The notes: generated by a model not told the origin, from the letters alone. DNA of 14,700 bases from Clostridia bacterium (GCA_017408325.1 JAFQUW010000018.1:1-14700); one strand, 5' to 3'. Shown: positions 6,450 through 14,241, counted from the stretch's first letter. Numbers and translations: made by a program.

Positions 6450-8177
6450 TCAGCGGTTTGTCGGGAAGCCTTCTTTTGCCGCTGTTTCGTATTCGCAAAA
6501 CACTTTTTCGATTGCGGAAAGTTCGCTCGGCTTATTCTTGTCAAGCCAGGCCTTGCGGTAGCGGCCGAGCCATTCGTGCGTGTCGGTTACGCGCTCAAAG
6601 GAGTGCCCGAACAGCTTGGCGTTTGCTTCCGCCATCACCAGAAGCGCCTCAAGAGTCAGCAGCATTTCTTCTTTTATGGCGGGGAGAAGCTTCTCGTCTG
6701 CCTCGAGCGTTTCCCGAAGGGCAAGGCAGTCGTGCTGTACCTGACCGATCTCGCAGAACAGACAGTCTTTGAGCGTTTCCTCTTTCAGGTAGCGCAGACG
6801 GAAGAAATTCGTGCAAAAGCGGTTCCAGGAGACGAGGTTGTGGATGCGGCTGAGCTCCAGTGCACAGTCAAAGCCGTTTTCGCTTCGGTAGAGCAGGGCA
6901 TTGACGCGCCCGTGAAAGTCTTCTCCGATCTCTGACGTTGCCGCCCAGGATTTTTCTGCGCCGAGCACCAGCCCGTACAGGGAAAGCTCCAGGGAGCAGG
7001 GGTTTCCGTAATCGCCCCAGTTTGTGTTCAAAACGCCGACGGCGCCGTGACGGAAGCCATATTCCGCCATCTTCGAGATATTCTCCTCCGAGCAATGGAT
7101 GTTCTCGCAAAAGCGGCTCCAGGTAGAGGTTCCCGGACAGACGATCTGTCTGCGCCCCAGACGGGCAAAGGAGGCGACTTTTTCCTCCGGCGCGTTTGCA
7201 GAGTATTCCCAGTTTAAAAAACAGGTGTCTTCGGGAAGAGTGTGGATCGTTTCGGGATGCTCCTGCAGAATATCCGCCCACATCATGGCTTTTTTGCCCT
7301 TTTGATTGACGTGAGATACGATCTGACCGACGAAATCCGCGTACAGTTTCCCGACGTCTTCGCCGCCCTTCTCGTAGTTCTTCAGATCAAAGGTCTCGTC
7401 ACAGCAGATGTTGAAGTATTCACTGTCAAACAGAGGCTCGTATTGATCGATGAGTGATTGGATCAGCTTGATGCTCTCCGGATTTTTTGGGTCGATGGTG
7501 TGATGCGCCATCCGCTCGTGCCAGAAGTGCGGATGCTTCTCGTAATCCTTCAGGACGCGAAGATGCTGATACTGCGGTTGCTCAAGCAGTTCGTATAAGT
7601 GACCGAAGGTGGAAAGCGAGGGCTCAAAGGAGATGAAATTCTCCTTGCAATACGCGCCGATCTCCAAAATTTCCTCGCGGGTAAAGCAGCCGGTCTGTTT
7701 TGTGACAGACGCATATTCCCGGAAGTCAAAGGTGTGCTCAACGTACAGCTGAAGCGCGTTCATCTTGAAATATGCCATACGGTCGATCAGCTCTTTGACG
7801 GTCTGGACCGTCGGGACTTTTCCGCGCGTTACGTCGTGGTAAAAACCGCGGTAGGAAAAATCCGGTTTGTCGCTGATCTCAAGCAGCGGGATCGAAGGGG
7901 CGTTTGCGAGTTGCCGAAGTGTCTGGACGGCGTAAAAGGCTCCCGCCGGACCCTCCGCGCAGATTTTGACGAGATCCGCCTGCACCGAGAGCGAATATTC
8001 CTCGCCGGAGCCTTCCCCCACGAACAGCTCGATCTTCGTGCCGTGAGGATCGTGCGGCAGGGCGCAGAGTGCTTTTTGTACTCGCTCGTCACCGCGGAAG
8101 CAGTGCCAAAAACCGCGGACGGAGAGCGTTCCGCCCGTCAGATGCATGTTTTTGACGCTCGGTATCAGTTGGATCAT
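6450..8177 (-). CDS. Glycoside hydrolase family 20-like protein (beta-N-acetylhexosaminidase type), cytoplasmic
   Basis: A 575-aa protein from the ATG at 8177, four bases after GAGG; a longer reading frame to 8282 would run into the preceding gene. GH20 enzymes release terminal GlcNAc or GalNAc by substrate-assisted catalysis. The N-terminal GH20b-type domain (about 1-100) includes GAFYAVQTLRQL at 79-90. The barrel opens with the hallmark PDFSYRGFYHDVTRG (105-119). The catalytic Asp-Glu pair is D260-E261 in FNICCDETFD, where the family usually has GGDE. MMWADIL at 298-304 matches the conserved Trp/Asp strand. The C-terminal 150 residues are helical. There is no signal peptide, so it should act on imported sugars. 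It is the last gene of the operon, 38 bases after the leaderless DUF4838 gene. The CCDE variant leaves exact substrate specificity open. Confidence 0.85.
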   Translation of the reverse strand: MIQLIPSVKNMHLTGGTLSVRGFWHCFRGDERVQKALCALPHDPHGTKIELFVGEGSGEEYSLSVQADLVKICAEGPAGAFYAVQTLRQLANAPSIPLLEISDKPDFSYRGFYHDVTRGKVPTVQTVKELIDRMAYFKMNALQLYVEHTFDFREYASVTKQTGCFTREEILEIGAYCKENFISFEPSLSTFGHLYELLEQPQYQHLRVLKDYEKHPHFWHERMAHHTIDPKNPESIKLIQSLIDQYEPLFDSEYFNICCDETFDLKNYEKGGEDVGKLYADFVGQIVSHVNQKGKKAMMWADILQEHPETIHTLPEDTCFLNWEYSANAPEEKVASFARLGRRQIVCPGTSTWSRFCENIHCSEENISKMAEYGFRHGAVGVLNTNWGDYGNPCSLELSLYGLVLGAEKSWAATSEIGEDFHGRVNALLYRSENGFDCALELSRIHNLVSWNRFCTNFFRLRYLKEETLKDCLFCEIGQVQHDCLALRETLEADEKLLPAIKEEMLLTLEALLVMAEANAKLFGHSFERVTDTHEWLGRYRKAWLDKNKPSELSAIEKVFCEYETAAKEGFPTNR

Positions 8178-8215
8178 AAAACCTCGCTTGTGTGTGTTTT
8201 TCGGCGGACTGCCTG

Positions 8216-9994
8216 TCAGGAAGTTTTTTTCCACCAGGTCAGCGGATGCCGCCAGGTCTCCGTGGTGGTCTTGGAGAGCCAATAGCCTTCCATCACCTGG
8301 ATGATGCCGAGCTTCTGTGCGTCGGCAAAGAGCGCGGCTCCCAGCTCGTTTCGGGCGGGGACGTATTCCTGCGTACCGAAGGTCTCCTCCATGTAATGGT
8401 AGCAGACCAGTTCGTAATAGCGGATCTGTATGCGCGCCTTTTTCAGGTGCAAAAGCTGTTCTTCGTCTTGTCCCTGCGCCTCAGCTTCGTCAAAGCAGGC
8501 TTGCAGTTTGCGAAGGAAGGTCATATCCAGTTTTTTGTTGCCGTTTTCATCTTCGATGACGTCGGCGGTCAGGTAATCTTTTGCTGCGTGCGCGTAAATG
8601 GTGTAATGTGTCTCACTCGTTTTTTCGTCCACGAGTTCCATGTAGCGCATCAGCGGCGCGGCGGTGCCCGTTCCGTAATAGCCCTCGCAGAACTGGCGCA
8701 GATGGGTGAAAAATTCCTCGTCGCCCATCTTGGGATTCCAGATCAGCTTTGCGGACAGATAGGCGCGCAGTTCGGAAAAGCCACCGCTTCCGGTGTCGTC
8801 GCCCTGCACAAACATTCCCGTCACGCCAAGCTCGGAATAGATGCGCAGATTCTCGCGCAGATGCGAGAAATTGACGTTCGGGGACCAGTATTCGCTGAAG
8901 AAGGCGTCGTATTCCCAAACGTGAAGGTTGTCGGTGAGAAGCGCGCTCCAGTCGGAGAGATTTTTGCGCATTTCCTCCGCGAGTCCCTGATCGTTTTGAC
9001 AGCTCATCACGCCGTGACGGAAGCAGGCGCGCAGAGGTGCGACGCGCACGACGACGTTGTTCGGAATGGTAAGCCCCGTGGGAGCCTGACGGGAGAAGGT
9101 ATAGGAGAGGGTGTCAAAGTTGACGCGCGGATATTCGCCCCCAAGCTCTTCGGCAATGCGAGAGACAAAATTGATCCAAAGCGCACTTTCCGCCCCGCCG
9201 TGCTCTGCCACAAAGGCGCGGCATTTTTCGCATTGGCACATGGAGTTCTTGTCGCCGTCGTTTTGCGAGATGGACACAAGCTCCGCATCGGGACTTGCCT
9301 CCAGCCATTTGCGGACGTTTTTGAGTACGGTCTGATAGACGCCCTCGTCCATCAGACAGGGTTGAATGTCCCAATAGCCTCTGGGCCCCTTTTCCATTTC
9401 GGCAAGCTGAGCGATGGTGTGCACGAACCAGCCGGCGTATCCCACGCCGCCGCCGACGAACGGCGTTTTGTGGTAACGCTCACTGCCCAAGGACTGCTGG
9501 CCGTTGATGCGCATTTTCACCATCCATTTCGGGTCGGAGCTGCCTGCGCCGTTGAGGTCGCGGAAGGAAAAGCCGGGGGAAGAGATTTTGAAAAGATCTT
9601 CGGGAAGAGAGAGCTCGTCACACTCGGGGACGGATTCATAGTCGGGCGTCCAGTAGCGCACGCCGCAGACCTCTTCCAAAAAGGCGTAGACCGAGTAGAA
9701 CACGCCGCGCGCGCCCACGCCTGTCAGGACAAGCTTTTTGCCGTCAACTTTGTAAAGATAGGTTTCTTCCTTGTGTTCGGAAAGGTCGACGTTGCTTTCC
9801 TTGCGGCAGGTCGCGCCGAGCAGGATCTCCTCCGCTCTCTCCGGCTCGCTGTCAGATGCGATCGGGAGAAGACAGCCCGTGATTCGTTCCAGGTAATCAG
9901 AAAGCTCCCGCGCCATTTTTTTCGTATCTTCATCCGCTGTGGCGGAAAGAACGATGCGGTAGTCGCTTTGTTTGTTTTGCGTTAAGAGTAGCAT
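8216..9994 (-). CDS. DUF4838 protein, leaderless (apparently cytoplasmic) paralog
   Basis: A 592-aa protein from the ATG at 9994, preceded by AAGGAG; a longer frame to 10051 adds a charged stretch that is not a signal peptide. DUF4838 proteins combine an N-terminal beta domain like those of GH20 and GH67 enzymes (here DYRIVLSATADEDTKKMARELSDYL, split 11-20 and 21-35) with a barrel-like region. They are generally regarded as glycoside-hydrolase-like with no settled activity. Key motifs are GVRYWTPDYE (111-120), DPKWMVKMRING (154-165), SISQNDG (241-247) and a C-x-C-x2-C cluster (C253, C255, C258). It begins where the mature domain of its lipoprotein paralog (10027-11943) begins, so only the export signal is missing. 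In an 85-residue stretch (from DEGVYQ to LSYTF) only eight positions differ from that paralog. It is the middle gene of a three-gene operon. Confidence 0.8.
   Translation of the reverse strand: MLLLTQNKQSDYRIVLSATADEDTKKMARELSDYLERITGCLLPIASDSEPERAEEILLGATCRKESNVDLSEHKEETYLYKVDGKKLVLTGVGARGVFYSVYAFLEEVCGVRYWTPDYESVPECDELSLPEDLFKISSPGFSFRDLNGAGSSDPKWMVKMRINGQQSLGSERYHKTPFVGGGVGYAGWFVHTIAQLAEMEKGPRGYWDIQPCLMDEGVYQTVLKNVRKWLEASPDAELVSISQNDGDKNSMCQCEKCRAFVAEHGGAESALWINFVSRIAEELGGEYPRVNFDTLSYTFSRQAPTGLTIPNNVVVRVAPLRACFRHGVMSCQNDQGLAEEMRKNLSDWSALLTDNLHVWEYDAFFSEYWSPNVNFSHLRENLRIYSELGVTGMFVQGDDTGSGGFSELRAYLSAKLIWNPKMGDEEFFTHLRQFCEGYYGTGTAAPLMRYMELVDEKTSETHYTIYAHAAKDYLTADVIEDENGNKKLDMTFLRKLQACFDEAEAQGQDEEQLLHLKKARIQIRYYELVCYHYMEETFGTQEYVPARNELGAALFADAQKLGIIQVMEGYWLSKTTTETWRHPLTWWKKTS
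9427..9473. repeat. Direct repeat copy 1 within the DUF4838 tandem duplication
   Basis: Forty-seven bases are identical to 11241-11287. This is the longest exact match I found between the two DUF4838 genes. It encodes the KTPFVGGGVGYAGW region and marks the duplication unit of about 1.8 kb. Exact identity here may reflect strong constraint or gene conversion. Confidence 0.85.
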
Positions 9995-10026
9995 CTCATT
10001 CTCCTTTTTTGACTGTTTTGATTGTT

Positions 10027-11943
10027 TTACCACCAGAATTCTTTGTTCCACATCAAAGGATGCCGCCAGGTTTCCGTGGTGGTTTGGGAAAGGGGGAGAC
10101 CCTCTCTCAATTCACGGATCCCGACCTCTTTTGCATTGGAGTACAGACGGTCGCCGAGGTCGTTTCGGGCGGCAATGTAATACTTGCTGTCGAAGGCCTC
10201 TTCCATGTAGTGGTAACAGAGCAGTTCATAATACTGGATCTGCAGACGCGCTTTTTTCAGGTGGAGAAGCTGTTCTTCGTCCTTGACTTGTTTTTCCGCC
10301 TCGTCAAAGCAGGCGCGAAGCTCAAGGAGAAAGGACATGTCCAGCATTTTCGTTCCGCTTGCGCTCTCAGTGACGTCGACCGGCAGGTATTCGTCTGCCG
10401 TGTGCGCGTAAATGGTATAGTGGGTGTCTTTCGTTTTTTCGTCCACGAGCTCCATGTAGCGCATCAGCGGCACTGCGGTGCCCGTTCCGTAATAGCCCTC
10501 GCAGAAATCTTTCACCAGAGACGAGAAGGTCTCGTCGTCCATGGTAGGATCCCAGAGAAGCTTCGCGTTCAGATACGCACGCAGTTCGGAAAAACCGTTG
10601 TTTGCGCCGGAGTCACCCTGAATGAACATCCCGGACACTCCGAGATCGGCGTACAGTTTGAGGTTCTCGCGCAGACGGGAGTAATTGACGTTCGGCGACC
10701 AGTATTCGTTGAAGAACGCGTCGTATTCCCAGACGTGAAAGTTGTCGGTGAGAAGCTCGCCCCATGCGGCAAGGGATTCCTTCAGCTCTTCTGCTTGAGG
10801 GTCTTTTTGCGTACAGCTCATCAGCCCGTGGCGGTAGCAGGAACGCAGGGGAGCAATGCGCACGACGACGTTGTTCGGGACGGTGAGCCCCGTCGGTGCC
10901 TTGCGCGTAAACGTGTAGGAAAGCGTGTCAAATCGAACGTGGGGGTATTCGTCCCCAAGCTCTTCGGCAATGCGGGAGACAAAGTCGATCCACAAGGCAC
11001 TCTCCGCCCCGCCGTGCTCTGCCACGAAGGCGCGGCATTTTTCGCATTGACACATGGAGTTTTTGTCGCCGTCGTTTTGCGAGATGGACACAAGAGAGGC
11101 GTCCGGATTTTCCTGAAGCCACTTGCGCACGTTTTTGAGCACGGTCTGATAGACGCCCTCGTCCATCAGACAGGGCTGAATGTCCCAAAAACCGTTTTCA
11201 CCCTCTTCCATTTCGGCAAGAGAGGCAATGGTATGGACCCACCAGCCGGCGTATCCCACGCCGCCGCCGACGAACGGCGTTTTGTGGAAACGCTCACTGC
11301 CGAGCGACTGCCGGCCGTTGAGTCGCATCTTCACCATCCATTTCGGGTCGGAGCTGCCTGCGCTGTTGAGGTCGCGCATGGAAAAGAGCGGAGAAGAGGT
11401 GACGTCAAACGGTCCCTCGACGCAAAGCGTGCTTTGCTCGGGGACGGATTCGTAGTCGGGCGTCCAGTAGCGTACGCCGCAGACCTCCTCCAAAAAGGCG
11501 TAGACCGCGTAGGCGACCCCGCGCGTACCGACGCCGGTCAGCAGGATCGACCGATCGATGCTCTGATAGCAAAAGGTGTCCGATTTGTTCGATTCATAGT
11601 CAAAACGGTCTGCTGTACGGTTGGTTTTCCCGATGAGGATCTCGTGGGCGCCCTCGGGGGAGCTGTCTCGTTCGATCGGCAGTGTAACGCCGGTGATCGA
11701 GGTGAAGTAGTCCACAAACTCCTGTGCGATTTCGATGAGTTCCTCATCCGCTTCGGCGGAAAGGATCACGCGATAATCACTTGCCCCTTCCTCGGCGAGG
11801 ACGAGGGAGATTTTCGGCTGTTTTTCGGGGGAGGCTTGCGTGCAAGAAACGAGCGGGAAGACAAAAAGGGCGGCGACGAGCAAGACACAAATCATCGGCA
11901 ACCGAATTTGCCGACGGAAAGACAAACATGAATTTTGCGACAT
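10027..11943 (-). CDS. DUF4838 lipoprotein (surface-anchored paralog)
   Basis: A 638-aa lipoprotein from the ATG at 11943, preceded by GGAGAAAGAA. The signal peptide is residues 1-33 with lipobox LVSC and Cys34. The N-terminal GH20/GH67-like beta domain covers about 56-180. Then come GVRYWTPDYE (156-165), DPKWMVKMRLNG (199-210), SISQNDG (286-292) and the C-x-C-x2-C cluster (C298, C300, C303), all shared with the leaderless copy downstream. The Cys cluster inside a secreted protein suggests disulfides or a metal site. It is the first gene of the operon, with its own promoter at 11991-12019, and is divergent from the DUF4886 lipoprotein. Likely role: a carbohydrate-active enzyme attacking a glycan at the cell surface; the linkage is unknown. 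Confidence 0.82.
   Translation of the reverse strand: MSQNSCLSFRRQIRLPMICVLLVAALFVFPLVSCTQASPEKQPKISLVLAEEGASDYRVILSAEADEELIEIAQEFVDYFTSITGVTLPIERDSSPEGAHEILIGKTNRTADRFDYESNKSDTFCYQSIDRSILLTGVGTRGVAYAVYAFLEEVCGVRYWTPDYESVPEQSTLCVEGPFDVTSSPLFSMRDLNSAGSSDPKWMVKMRLNGRQSLGSERFHKTPFVGGGVGYAGWWVHTIASLAEMEEGENGFWDIQPCLMDEGVYQTVLKNVRKWLQENPDASLVSISQNDGDKNSMCQCEKCRAFVAEHGGAESALWIDFVSRIAEELGDEYPHVRFDTLSYTFTRKAPTGLTVPNNVVVRIAPLRSCYRHGLMSCTQKDPQAEELKESLAAWGELLTDNFHVWEYDAFFNEYWSPNVNYSRLRENLKLYADLGVSGMFIQGDSGANNGFSELRAYLNAKLLWDPTMDDETFSSLVKDFCEGYYGTGTAVPLMRYMELVDEKTKDTHYTIYAHTADEYLPVDVTESASGTKMLDMSFLLELRACFDEAEKQVKDEEQLLHLKKARLQIQYYELLCYHYMEEAFDSKYYIAARNDLGDRLYSNAKEVGIRELREGLPLSQTTTETWRHPLMWNKEFWW
11241..11287. 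repeat. Direct repeat copy 2 within the DUF4838 tandem duplication
   Basis: Second copy of the 47-base exact repeat at 9427-9473, in the lipoprotein paralog. Same orientation, about 1.81 kb apart. Confidence 0.85.
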
Positions 11944-11990
11944 TTCTTTCTCCGATTCTGTTGAAATTGGTTTTTCTGTATTTTCACCCC

Positions 11991-12019
11991 ATTCTACCTT
12001 ACAAGCATCGAAAAATCAA
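11991..12019 (-). promoter_or_regulatory. Promoter of the DUF4838/GH20 operon
   Basis: On the minus strand TTGATT (12014-12019), 17 bases, TAGAAT (11991-11996). The start codon is 47 bases downstream of the -10, leaving a short leader. Confidence 0.65.
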
Positions 12020-12030
12020 GGAAAAAACGA

Positions 12031-12059
12031 AAAAAAGAAAGCCGTTTTTTTTCACGGCT
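12031..12059 (-). terminator. Possible terminator-like hairpin in the divergent promoter region
   Basis: On the minus strand AGCCGT (12054-12059) pairs with ACGGCT (12040-12045) around an A-rich loop, followed by TTCTTTTTTTCG. It lies upstream of the minus-strand promoter, where no minus-strand gene ends, so it may insulate that promoter from antisense transcription. The stem is only 6 bp. Confidence 0.35.
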
Positions 12060-12088
12060 CCCGTTCTCCCTTTTTTTGATAAAAAGAC

Positions 12089-12117
12089 TTGCCACAAAAC
12101 GCTTTTTTTGCTATACT
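12089..12117 (+). promoter_or_regulatory. Promoter of the tandem DUF4886 lipoprotein gene
   Basis: TTGCCA (12089-12094), 17 bases, TATACT (12112-12117). The intervening region 11944-12188 holds this promoter, the divergent one and long A/T runs, and no gene. Confidence 0.7.
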
Positions 12118-12188
12118 AAAAAAACAGAAAAGTGCTTTGGCACGTTTTTTCGACGACCGAAACTTTTACTTTTATCGAGGTGATATTT

Positions 12189-14048
12189 TTGAAAACCGCT
12201 CTTTTGCTGCTGCTTGCCTTTCTGATGCTCGCTTTGCCCTTCTGTATGATCGGCTGCAACAACGGGGAGGCTACCCCGCCGGAGAATGAGGGGTCTCCGA
12301 CGCCGACACCGTCTCCCGAAGACACCGCGCCGCCCAAGGCGTTTGAGACCGTCAGTCCGGTCGACTGTTCCGACACCGTGAAGATCCTGACGATCGGCAA
12401 CAGTTTTTCCGGGGATGCTCTTCGATTCCTCTACGACATTTTCAAGGCGGAGGAGGGAAAGGACGTCCTGCTGAGTTATCTCTACATTGATTCGGCGACG
12501 CTGGAAAACCACGCAAAACAGATTGCGAATGACGCCGCCGTCTACCGCTGGCATCTCTACGACGAAAACGGGCACAGCACCATGGAAGGGAAGCGCTTTT
12601 CAGAAGCGATCGCCTATTGCGACTGGGATCTCATCGTCGTCCACCAGTTCAGCGGGCTCTCCGGAGTGGGAACCTCTTTTTCGCCGTATCTGGAGAATAT
12701 CATCGCTGCAGCGAAGGAGAATTCCTCCAACGAGAACGTGAAATTCGCTTGGCAAATGACTTGGGCATATCAGGCAAATTCCTCTCACGCCTCCTTTGCC
12801 GACTACGCAAACAATCAAATGCTGATGTACGAACGCATCACGCAGGCGGTGGTAGAGACCGTTTGCGAGAACCCCGATATTTCGTTTGTTTTCCCCGCAG
12901 GGACAGCCGTGCAAAACGCGCGCACCTCTTATATGGGTGATACGCTGACGAAGGACGGCCACCATCTGAGCCCCTTCGGAAAATATCTGGTCGGCTACAC
13001 GTGGTATGCCTCTCTGACGGGCAAGACCATTGAGATGCCCAAATTTGTCCCCGTGAAAAGCATGCTTGCCGAGGATGAACTGGAGTGTATGCGCCACCGC
13101 GGACAGATCCGTGACGACAGCGAAGAGCTGTTCGGCGCAGATGATCTGGAGGTTTTGGTCCAAGCGGCCAACGCCGCCGTCAAGACGCCGGACGCCGTTA
13201 CGTCCGTCGAAGTGGAGGAAATACCGATGAAAATTGCCGGTCGCAACCTGGACGTCAACAATGACGGGTTCATTAAGATCCTCGCCATCGGAAACAGCTT
13301 TTCCAGAAACGCGTTCTCCTGCCTGCATCAGATCATGACGGCGCACGGCGAGAAGAACATCATTATGGGCAACCTGCACACCGACAGCGGCAGCCTGGAG
13401 CGCGCCGCACTCTGTGCCGAGGGGAAGGCGACCTATCAGATCTTCTATAAATGGGACACCTCCTCGAAGTCTTATCAGTATCCGAATTACAGCCTCGAAA
13501 CCGCCTTGAAAGAAGAGGACTGGGACATCATCTCTCTGCAGCAGGTCAGCGGCTTCTCCGGACAGCCGGATTCGTACCATCCGCACCTGGAAAAGCTCGT
13601 GCAATTCGTGGAAGAGAATCGCACGGTGAAAGACGGACTGACCGTCTGGCATATGACCTGGTCGTACCAGCAAAACGCCAACCACGATAAATTCTCCCTC
13701 TACAATTCCGATCAAATGACGATGTACAACGCCATTTGCTCCACCACGCAGTCCGAGATTCTCACAAACGACGCCTTTGACCTCGTCGTTCCGTCGGGAA
13801 CTGCCATCCAGAATATGCGCACCTCCTCCATTGGCGACACCTTGACCGCTGACGGGTATCACTTGAATGCAAAAGCCTGCGTCATTGCCGGTTATGCGTA
13901 CTACGTGACACTCAAGGGTGAGCCGGTGGACAGCATCCATTATCATCCCGCCTCCTACGAGTTCAGCGAGGAATACCTCGGTGCCATGAAAGACGCGGTC
14001 AATGCCACGTTGGAAAAGCCCTTCGAGGTCACCCAGATCCAAAAGTGA
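12189..14048 (+). CDS. Lipoprotein with two tandem DUF4886 (SGNH-hydrolase-like) domains
   Basis: A 619-aa lipoprotein. I place the start at TTG 12189: GAGGTGAT (12177-12184) is a full match to the anti-Shine-Dalgarno end, four bases away, and the product then begins MKTALLLLLAF with lipobox MIGC and Cys23. The GTG at 12132 would put 19 residues before the signal peptide. A Pro/Thr/Ser linker (28-50) follows. Domain 1 spans about 63-335 and domain 2 about 360-612. Each has the SGNH block I GNSFS (nucleophile S72 and S370), a DWD core strand (145-147; 444-446), the MTWAYQ/MTWSYQ strand (190-195; 489-494), GTAVQN/GTAIQN, and the block V Asp-x-x-His (D256/H259 in DGHHLS; D555/H558 in DGYHLN). 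Both active sites look intact. SGNH enzymes of this group are esterases or acyl-hydrolases, so removal of acetyl groups from glycans is likely but unproven. It is transcribed alone, divergent from the DUF4838/GH20 operon. Confidence 0.85.
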   Translation: MKTALLLLLAFLMLALPFCMIGCNNGEATPPENEGSPTPTPSPEDTAPPKAFETVSPVDCSDTVKILTIGNSFSGDALRFLYDIFKAEEGKDVLLSYLYIDSATLENHAKQIANDAAVYRWHLYDENGHSTMEGKRFSEAIAYCDWDLIVVHQFSGLSGVGTSFSPYLENIIAAAKENSSNENVKFAWQMTWAYQANSSHASFADYANNQMLMYERITQAVVETVCENPDISFVFPAGTAVQNARTSYMGDTLTKDGHHLSPFGKYLVGYTWYASLTGKTIEMPKFVPVKSMLAEDELECMRHRGQIRDDSEELFGADDLEVLVQAANAAVKTPDAVTSVEVEEIPMKIAGRNLDVNNDGFIKILAIGNSFSRNAFSCLHQIMTAHGEKNIIMGNLHTDSGSLERAALCAEGKATYQIFYKWDTSSKSYQYPNYSLETALKEEDWDIISLQQVSGFSGQPDSYHPHLEKLVQFVEENRTVKDGLTVWHMTWSYQQNANHDKFSLYNSDQMTMYNAICSTTQSEILTNDAFDLVVPSGTAIQNMRTSSIGDTLTADGYHLNAKACVIAGYAYYVTLKGEPVDSIHYHPASYEFSEEYLGAMKDAVNATLEKPFEVTQIQK

Positions 14049-14063
14049 GAAGCACCAAACAAC

Positions 14064-14092
14064 AAAAAAGCCGCACAACGTGCGGCTTTTTT
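14064..14092. terminator. Terminator of the DUF4886 lipoprotein gene
   Basis: GCCGCAC (14070-14076), loop AAC, GTGCGGC (14080-14086), with six A's before and six T's after. It starts 16 bases after the stop codon. The hairpin core is identical to that at 6353-6369. Confidence 0.9.
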
Positions 14093-14143
14093 GTTTGGCT
14101 GTTTGATCATGCTTGAGGACAAAATTTCGAGCTTGTTGTCAGC

Positions 14144-14184
14144 AACAAAACACCCAAAGACATAAGGTCTGTAGGTGTTTTGTT
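14144..14184. repeat. Perfect 11-bp inverted repeat at the right composition boundary
   Basis: AACAAAACACC (14144-14154) pairs with GGTGTTTTGTT (14174-14184), with an inner stem AGAC/GTCT (14158-14161 and 14167-14170). T-rich arms make it usable as a second terminator in either direction. It lies where the sequence turns AT-rich. Confidence 0.6.
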
Positions 14185-14212
14185 TGGGAACTAACCCTAA
14201 TTTTAATACAAA

Positions 14213-14241
14213 TGCACCCCCTTTTGAGGTTAGGGGGTGCA
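14213..14241 (-). terminator. Terminator of the membrane-protein gene at the right edge
   Basis: TGCACCCCC (14213-14221) pairs perfectly with GGGGGTGCA (14233-14241) around an 11-base loop, starting a few bases after the stop codon of the minus-strand gene. The following minus-strand sequence is AT-rich (ATTTGTATTAAAATT) rather than a clean T-tract. Confidence 0.65.

Noticed and set aside
8192..9985. A 597-codon plus-strand reading frame opposite the leaderless DUF4838 gene, and a similar one of 640 codons at 10009-11931
   Set aside because: They mirror the minus-strand genes, have no ribosome site or recognisable domain, and resemble each other only because the genes under them are paralogs. 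Codon bias in GC-rich genes commonly leaves such open antisense frames.
13251..13275. A dockerin or EF-hand calcium loop in the linker between the DUF4886 domains (LDVNNDGFIKI)
   Set aside because: Only one loop is present, it runs directly into the first strand of domain 2, and dockerins need two repeats.
12600..14078. A 492-codon minus-strand frame opposite the DUF4886 gene
   Set aside because: It is antisense to two well-conserved domains and lacks a start site or known motif.
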